A stretch of 64,000 bases of DNA, from assembly GCF_001522545.3 (NCBI RefSeq), contig NC_031769.1, positions 1,379,582 to 1,443,581 of the forward strand. The letters are read 5' to 3'. Positions 56,930 to 64,000 of this stretch are shown here, one piece after another; within the stretch, counting starts at the first letter, position 1; the number at the start of each line of letters is the position of its first letter. The notes under the pieces were generated by a model. The model did no database searches and was not told the DNA's origin. It worked only from the letters and a program-made list of their open reading frames with translations. The stretch comes from Parus major. Lineage: Eukaryota; Chordata; Aves; Passeriformes; Paridae. The position numbers and the translations under genes were made by a program.

Positions 56930-57352
56930 GAATCCAGAGGAGGCCCCGGAGCTGCTCCAGGGCTGGAGCCCCTCTGGAGCCAGGCTGGGAGAGCTGGGAA
57001 TGTTCCCCTGGAGAGGAGAAGCTCCAGGGAGAGCTCAGAGCCCCTTGCAGGGCCTGAAGGGGCTCCAGGAGAGCTGGAGAGGGACTGGGGACAAGGGATG
57101 GAGGGACAGGACACAGGGAATGGCTCCCACTGCTTGGATGGGATATTGGGAATTGGGAGGGTGGGAAGGAGCTGGGATGGAATTCCCAGAGCAGCTGTGG
57201 CTGTCCCTGGATCCCTGGAAGTGTCCAAGGCCAGGCTGGACAGGGCTTGGAGCAGCCTGGGATAGTGGGAGGTGTCCCCGCCATGGCAGGGCGTGGAAAA
57301 AGATGATCTTGAAGGTTCCTTCCAAAGCAAATCATTCCATGATTCCATGATC
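56930..57352 (+). mobile_element. CR1 3' end, ~420 bp
   Basis: 'ccccggagctgctccagggc', 'ggctccaggagagctggaga', 'ggatccctggaagtgtccaa' and the tail 'cattccatgattccatga'. Extends as far 5' as the copy at 10510. Confidence 0.95.
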
Positions 57353-58055
57353 CAGGTGGCAACGTGATTTACGGTGGATAAACTTCATCCCAGTGGGAGA
57401 GTGAAAATAAAAAAATCTCAAAGTAGGAGCAAATTTTGGCTGTCAAAGACACACAGAGCGTGCGGGGGTTGGGGGGAGCTGTTGTAAAAAGAATCTTTGT
57501 GGCTGGTGTGCGGGGATTTCTCCTCCCAATAAAAGGTGATCCAATAAAACCTGCCAGCCTGTTTGCGTTCCCTCTCCAGTGTCCCACGTGGAGAAATGGA
57601 TCAAGCTGGAACTGCACAGAGCAAAGCATAAACAGCATTCTTCAGGAAGAGGCTCGGCTGCTTTAAGAGCATTCGGAGGTCTCCAAAGGAAAATAAAAGG
57701 AGGGATTTGCATCTAGCAGATGGAATGTTGGAGTTTTCATGGCAGCACTAAATTCACGGTTAGAAGAAGGCTGAGCCATGAAATTCAGGTCCAGACTATC
57801 CACATCTACAAATTCAGGAGCTGGAGCTGGGTGTTTGCCTTGGTGCCTCGCAGAGACATTGGATCCCACTGAAAAATAAAGGCCAGTGTTTTCCTTTGGA
57901 TCTCCTGTCCCGCTGGGAAAGCTCTGGGGTTTGGCATCGGAGTCGTGGGAGGCTCTGTCATGAAAATTCATCCTTTGTGTCCCAAGTCAATAGGATGAGG
58001 AAATCTCTGGAAATTCTGTCACTGAAGGTGAAGGTGATCAGAGGGAATGGAACAT
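57353..58055. other. Unique non-coding stretch
   Basis: Nothing recognised. Confidence 0.5.
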
Positions 58056-58446
58056 TTCTTCCATGAGGAAAGGCTGGGAGAGATGGGAATGTCCAGTCTG
58101 GAGAAAAGAAGGCTCAGGGAGAACTTACCGTGGTGTTCCAGTGCCTGGAGGGGCTCCAGGAGAGCTGGAGAGGGACTGGGGACAAGGGATGGAGGGACAG
58201 GACACAGGGAATTGCTCCCACTAGAAAAATGGAGATTTAGATGGGATATAGGGATGGAATTCCTGGCTGGGAGGGTGGGGAGGGGCTGGGATGGAATTCC
58301 CAGAGATGCTGTGGCTGTCCCTGGATCCCTGGAAGTGCCCAAGGCCAGGATGGGGCTGGGAGCCACCTGGGATTGTGGAAGGTGTCCCTGCCCGTGGGTG
58401 GATGATCCTTAAATTCCCTTCCAAACCAAACCATTTTGGGATTCCA
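58056..58446 (+). mobile_element. CR1 3' end, ~390 bp
   Basis: 'gggaatgtccagtctggaga', 'ggctccaggagagctggaga', 'ggatccctggaagtgcccaa' and 'aattcccttccaaaccaaac'. Tail reduced to 'attttgggattcca'. Confidence 0.95.
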
Positions 58447-58800
58447 AAAGGAAAAAGGACAGGACCTGCTATTCCCAGGTTGTTCCTAAGGGATGTTGGT
58501 CCACCCATTCCTAGATGCTCTTTTCCTTTGGCCACAGGAAAATGAAGTTGGTTTTCACTCAGTTATGACCCACCAGAATGCCCAAAATCTTCCCTTCAGG
58601 ATTTCGGGGGAACTGATTTCTCAACATCTCATATTCCACAGAGACTTTTACCCCCTTCTGTCGGTCCTTCCTGACTATGATCCTAGTTTTTTTTCTGGAT
58701 GAACAACAAGATCATGACGATTTTGTGTTGATCCATCCCTTTTTTACTGCTGTCAAAAATCTGAACCCTTTTCCTTTCTCTTACGCTCTGGATACTCAAC

Positions 58801-59277
58801 AATGACGATGACGACGATGACGACGATGATGATGATGATGATGATGATGATGACGATGAAGACAATGATGATGATGATGATGATGACGACGATGATGATG
58901 ACGACGATGATGACGATGACGATGAAGACAATGACGATGAAGACAATGACGACGATGACGACGACGATGATGATGATGAGGATGATGATGATGATGATGA
59001 CGATGACGATGAAGACAATGATGACGATGACGACGACGATGATGATGATGATGATGATGATGACAATGATGATGATGATGATGACGATGAAGACAATGAC
59101 GATGAAGACAATGATGATGATGACAATGGTGACAATGATGATGACGATGATGAAGACAACGATGATGATGATGATGACAATGACAATGATGACGGTGACA
59201 ATGATGACAATGATGATGATGACAACGATGACGATGACGACGATGATGATGATGATGACGACGATGATGATGATGGT
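58801..59277. repeat. Imperfect (GAC/GAT)n trinucleotide tract, 159 units, unbroken phase
   Basis: All 159 triplets stay in one phase and are GAT or GAC apart from some GAA/GAG, AAT/AAC and a few GGT. In the GAN phase the plus strand has no stop from about 58765 to about 59363 but also no ATG, so an acidic Asp-rich protein is not supported. The AAY triplets inside the tract (15) all directly follow GAC, which points to decay of CpG in an ancestral (GAC)n. Met/Thr- and Ser-rich frames are the other phases. Confidence 0.97.
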
Positions 59278-62200
59278 TCATCACCACCCCTTATTCACTG
59301 TCAGACATTTCCCTTGCAGAACTCTCTCACTATAAATTTCCATTTCTGCCTATTTTCCCATTAGGTTTTCCAGCATTTTTTTGCCTCCAACCCGTGGTAT
59401 TTAATCCATTCCATGTTTATTTCTGAGAATGTCATGTGAGACAGTGTTAAAAGCTCCAATAAAATCGATGTGTGCATTGGCAGCTCCTGCTGTAGCTACA
59501 AACTCGCTACTGTCTGTAGTGAGACATTTAATTGGTTTTATGTCAGCTTTTATTTATTTTATTTTTTTTTTCTTGGTCTTTCTGGGCATCTGGGCTGTTT
59601 TTGGTCTGAATTCCCCTTGTTTCTGTTTGAAACAAGTGAAGATTTCATGTTTTACCCACTTTTCTCCCTCTTTAAGCATCTTAACTTTCTTCTCACATAG
59701 CATAATTTGTTTTTTAGTCTTGTCCCTTTATGGAACGGTTTTCTTTTATTCCCTTTGTTCACAAACCACTTTCAGGAAGATTTTATCAAATTTTCTGAAT
59801 GTCTTCATTGCAGAAGAAATTATAAAATTTATAAAATATTATATAATATTATATATATATATTATATAATATATATAGATAATATTTAATATTATAAAAT
59901 TTTTATTTTATAAAAATCACTTTACACCACTCTGGAAGAACTCAGGGATAGCTGAAATAATGGAGGGAAACTCCAGGGATGTTGTTTCCACCCGTTTTTT
60001 GGGAAACCCGTCCATTTATTAATAATCTGTACTGGGTGGTGGGAAAAGGCATTGACAGGCTGAGAATTCTTTTCCCTGCCAGCTGGGAAGGAAAACGAGG
60101 CACTTCAAGAAATTAAAATATAACAAAAATGATGAACAGAGAGAAGGAAAAAGAGAAAAAAGAAAATAATGGATCCTAAAGAGCCAGGGAGTTTTTATAC
60201 TCATAGGAATTGGAGCTCAGGTTCAAATCCTTGGTTTTCCTGCATGAACCCAGGAAGATCCAAGGTTTTTTTCAAGGAATTAACATCTGCTCAAATAAAT
60301 GAACAAAATATGTATGAAAATACCTTTAATCCCTTGGGGTTTTAATTCCAGATCTGCTTTAGAGTAATAAATTTTTATTTGTTACATCATTCTTCTGTCT
60401 GGTCCTGAAAACACTCATGGGCAAAAAAAAATTGTTTTCTGTGTCCTTCCTGAATTTCCAGCCTCTGTGATTCTTCTGAGAGCTTCAATTTGAAGTAAAA
60501 AAAATCTTGTAATGAAATCATGCAGAGTGCAAACAAGTCATATTTAATTTCAAATATCAAAATAATTTCAATAATCAAAATAATTTCAATAATCAAAAGA
60601 ATTCATTTTATTTTTCAATTCATCCTGACAAATCCCTTCCCCTCCTGAAAAATGGTCTGAATGGCAAATCAGTTCAATCACTGGGTTTTTTAATTTTTTT
60701 AAATTCAACTTTTAATGCTGAATGCTCACCATCCAGAATTTAACACCAGAATGGCTCCTGGAGCCCAGATTTGCTTTCCTGCCTGAAGAGTTTCAATAAA
60801 TCCACTGATTTTTATCTCACTGATATCTTTTTTTATTCCTCCAAACACTCCAGATGGAATTTTCCCATGGAGTCCACACACCTGGAGTTCTCTTCAAATC
60901 CTGTTTTCCAAGAACTCACAGTCCTGGATCTTTTTGGAACTTAAACAAACCGCATTATCCTGAAAAATTTGCTTTCTTTTCCACGCCGATAATTTATAAG
61001 TGGTTGATTGACAGGAGACTATAAATACATTTAAATTATGTAGCCATGGATGTCACCTGGGGGTTTTGAAGGAAATGGAATCACGGGTTGACATTGGAGC
61101 TGGGTGGGGTTTAGGCTCATGCTTTTCTGGGATTAATGGAAAATCTCTCATAATTCCACAGGTCCAGTGGGTGGGATTTTCACAAGAACCGATGGAAGTC
61201 ACGAAACCAAAGAGAGGAGTTGAAGATTTCTCTCATCTGTTAAAAAAAAAATCGGAGTAATTTCTTCAGGACTCCTTGTGAAATCAATCTTCTCCTTCAT
61301 TTTGGAATTGCAGAAATATCTGTTGGAAACAACAACAAAAAATATAAAAAATATATAAATTATATATATATATATATATAAAGAATATAAAAATGGAGCT
61401 CTCCCTTGTAAACTTCAATTCCTTGGAGCATCCAAGTGATGTGCAGTGCTAGACCAGGCCATGCTTTAAGATTTTGGTAAAAATAATAATTAAAATAACA
61501 ATAAAAGAAGAAACACATACAAACACGACATTTTTCATTGAAATGTGATATTGAACTAAAGAAAAAAAATAAATTTAGGGTTGAGCATCAATTTTTCAGC
61601 AGAAAATGTTTTAAGAAAGGGAAAAAAACACTGAGGAGTTCTTTATTTTTATGTTTTCACTAAGAAATCTGCTCTCCCTTTTTCCAGCAGCCCTTCCCAG
61701 GTGTTTTAAAGACAACAAATGTCAGGGGTTTCCAGTTAGGTCACCACCAGAATTAGCCATGAGAAAGAGATTTAAAAGGAGAAACATGGAATAAATCCGA
61801 GAGGAGTGATTGTATCAGCTAAACCACTTTAAAAAGTGTCTTTTTCCTTATCCTGGAGAGATTCCCCTCCGAGGCCAGAAGGGAATATTTGGATAATTGG
61901 GTCTCAAGTCCTTTCCTTCAGCTCCTCTTCTCGCGGCTCCCGCTCCCGGCCTGTCTCTCCTTCCCTGACATTCCCTGGAAAGACACACCCGAGATTAGTT
62001 AATCCCCACCTCGCTCCATCAAAACCCCGCTTTTCAGGAAAACCACACACACCCCGTGTCAGGATCCATGGAAAGTCTGACCGACCACCCACGGGCCGTG
62101 AGGTCTTGTTCAAAAACACCTCCAGGCTTATTTTTGTTGTTATCCTGGAAACCGATCCCAAACTTGTTTTTTTTTCTGGGACACCTTTTGTTGTCTTTTC

Positions 62201-63327
62201 CCACCCAGAAGAGCCCGGGATTGACGCCGAGGAGGGAATTATCCCACGTGGCATTTTCCCAGGAAAAACCCAACTGCATTGTTAAATCACTCCTTGTTTG
62301 GGTTGCAACTGGACCTGAGGGTTTAAGGAGAAGGAATTCCTTTTGGATAGGTGTTAAACAAAACAATGGGAAAAAAAAAAAAGATCCCTGCTGGGAATAA
62401 TTTACAATTTAATAATAAGTGCTGGGAATGGGGTTTGAAATCACAAAACTCTCAAGTTTTTTTAATCTAAACTATTTATAGCAAAGCTGACTAAAGTTTA
62501 GGAGCTGGTTTCCTCATTTTTAGCCGGCTCAGGGTGGCAAATCCCAACTTTTTCCCTTAGCCAAAGGAATGAGTTTGTGTCGAGCGCCTTTTGCATATGT
62601 TTGAGTGTGAAAAAATTCAGTATACAACCATCGTGTCAATTGTGCCTTGTGGGGTATTTTATTTCATGGAATTGGCGGGATAACCTGGACAAAATTCTGG
62701 GAAAAAATATTGCAGGTGATGCTTTAAATTACTCTCAGGAATGTGTGGGTTTTAATCTAAAAATAGATTATTTTAGGGATAAATAGGTCTCCAGACAGCT
62801 TAAGATAAGTTCAAGTGCCTGATTCAAGCTCACACTCCCTGTGGCAGTGGGTAAAATGTTAATTTTTCCAAGATCCAGTCAAAAATTTGGAATCATGATA
62901 CATTTTTTTCTCTGTTTTGCCTATTTACAATGATGGTTTTCTGAAAATATTTCAGTGAATGAGTTTAACCACTAGGTCTTATTTTTATCAAGGTGATAAA
63001 TTTGAAAATATTCAGTTGGCCTCTATAAAATGAAATTAGTAAGTTTTGTTTCCATGTAATTTGAGAGAATATTAATAAAAATAATCAGAGAAACTTTGGG
63101 ATGAACCCCAGGAAAATATTGTCTGTTGGGATTTCTTCAGTGCCATTCCATGGGATGAAAACCATGGGAAAGGCAGCAAAAGGAACAGGGTTATTTATGA
63201 TGGATTATAAATCCTGCTGGTTTCTACCCTACAGGCAGGGGAACCTCTGTGGATGGAGCAGCTCCGTGAGTTTCATGGAAAAGTGGAAGCTTGGGTTGAG
63301 GAACTTCTTGATTTTTAATGCACAATG
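59278..63327. other. Unique AT-rich non-coding stretch
   Basis: Longest CR1-free span at the right side. It contains TATA-type repeats at 59818-59900 and (AT)n at about 61355-61380, and 'ataatttcaataatcaaaa' repeats near 60560-60600. 61890-62260 is somewhat more GC-rich, with overlapping 110-149-codon frames on both strands and no recognisable domain. Confidence 0.45.
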
Positions 63328-63398
63328 GAAATCCCAGAATCCCAAAATGGTTTGGGACCTTCGACCACGTGATTGCAACCCCTGCCATGGACAGGGAT
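63328..63398 (-). mobile_element. CR1 3' fragment broken by an LTR
   Basis: 'atcccagaatcccaaaatgg' and 'cccctgccatggacagggat' are a minus-strand CR1 end. It stops exactly where the LTR begins with TGTTGG, instead of continuing with 'accttccact'. Confidence 0.88.
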
Positions 63399-63800
63399 TG
63401 TTGGAGTCTGAGATACAGTGTGTGCCCTTGTTTCTAATACTTAGTTCTAGGATCCAAAGAAACACTGAATTTCATATAACATGAAATTCATGAGCATGTT
63501 TTCATGGTGATACATGAGAACAAATGTTAAAGTTAGATAGGAAAATGTAAGTGTGTAGATTAGAAAGTTTTTTAAATCACTGGGTGAGAAAGTAGTTTAG
63601 AGAACAGGAGACGAGATGGAGGATTTAGGGTGTTGTCTCTTCTTCTTCTTCTTCTTCCTTCTTCGTGTTCTTCTCCTGGGGGTTTTTGGGTGGTAGTGAG
63701 TGATTGGGTAGAAAATGCCGCAGTGCAGCACACAGGTGTTGGGTCATTGGGTCACTAAGAGAAATAATTTAGTTGGCACCTGTTAATTGGGTAAATGGAC

Positions 63801-63808
63801 TTATAAAA
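63801..63808 (+). promoter_or_regulatory. LTR TATA box
   Basis: TTATAAAA lies about 90 bp before the LTR polyadenylation hexamer and is the expected position of a U3 core promoter. The homologous site in the other LTR is mutated. Confidence 0.6.
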
Positions 63809-63898
63809 GACCTTGAAGAAGATCTTTGTTGTCCATTTTACCCCTTTTCTATCATAGTGCACACAGCTCCTTGTACCTTGTAATGCTGATAAGAAAAG

Positions 63899-63904
63899 AA
63901 TAAA
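63899..63904 (+). terminator. LTR polyadenylation signal
   Basis: AATAAA in the R region of the LTR. Confidence 0.55.
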
Positions 63905-64000
63905 CAACTGAGACCAAAGGAGAGAAAACTGCCTCCCTCTCATCAATCTTCAGTTCAAAGGGAAAAAGAACCCAATCCAAAAGTCCTTAACAAGACAAGG

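Larger units (their letters stand above)
63399..64000 (+). mobile_element. ERV-type LTR, plus strand
   Basis: It begins with TGTTGGAGTCTGAG and contains 'aatcactgggtgagaaagt', 'atggaggatttagg', a (CTT)n block at about 63640, 'gggtcattgggtcactaa', TTATAAAA at 63801 and AATAAA at 63899. It is homologous to the minus-strand LTR at 1-513. The 3' LTR boundary probably lies between about 63945 and 63965, but no clear tRNA primer-binding site is visible, so whether this is a solo LTR or the 5' LTR of a provirus cannot be told. No coding region is seen. Confidence 0.8.

Noticed and set aside
60212..60222. tRNA B-box-like 'ggttcaaatcc'
   Set aside because: No A box at the right distance upstream and no cloverleaf pairing seen.

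Overview
The window is vertebrate nuclear DNA, almost certainly from a bird and probably a songbird. The main evidence is about 35 short pieces of CR1 LINE 3' ends on both strands. They show the CR1 hallmarks: a 'ttggaagggacc' block near the 3' end, the 'tgcccatggcaggg' block, and an 8-bp terminal repeat of the ATTCTGTG/ATTCCATG type. Two related endogenous-retrovirus-like LTRs sit at the two window edges. There are many penta- and hexanucleotide microsatellites and several minisatellites. Nothing bacterial, plasmid or phage-like is present.

No protein-coding gene can be supported. Every long open frame lies in a tandem repeat whose unit lacks stop codons, runs across an assembly gap, crosses CR1 DNA, or is about as long as expected by chance in 64 kb. 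Two short exon-like segments (3953-4096 and 39044-39144) are recorded at low confidence. The window is best read as intergenic or intronic sequence.

Layout: 1-513 partial LTR on the minus strand; 3.06-3.69 kb minisatellite with a higher-order A-B-C order; 5.09-5.25 kb 63-bp tandem repeat; 6.75-7.26 kb AT-rich repeat with a gap; 9.44-9.85 kb tandem duplication; 10.5-25.4 kb many CR1 pieces mixed with a 16-bp minisatellite, (TTCTCC)n and (AAGGA)n; 26.5-27.4 kb gap with an exact 73-bp repeat on its two sides; 28.2-30.0 kb (TTTTA)n/(ATTTC)n followed by a 20-bp minisatellite; 32.6-32.95 kb CR1 with a rebuilt tail; 33-41 kb mostly CR1-free unique DNA; 42.0-43.0 kb stacked microsatellites; 44.4-58.4 kb CR1-rich DNA with a dispersed 177-bp duplication and a 0.9-kb gap; 58.8-59.28 kb GAY trinucleotide tract; 59.3-63.3 kb unique AT-rich DNA; 63.4-64.0 kb plus-strand LTR inserted in a CR1.

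There are seven runs of N (about 3.0 kb in total). Each one begins or ends in, or is flanked by, repeated sequence. The most interesting leads are the CpG-decay signature in the GAC tract and in the 3.06-kb minisatellite, a palindromic CRE/X-box-like element at 45.64 kb, a TAAT-rich cluster at 20.36-20.67 kb, and the 73-bp duplication at a gap edge. I found no convincing new biological system. All matches were read by eye, with no database search.
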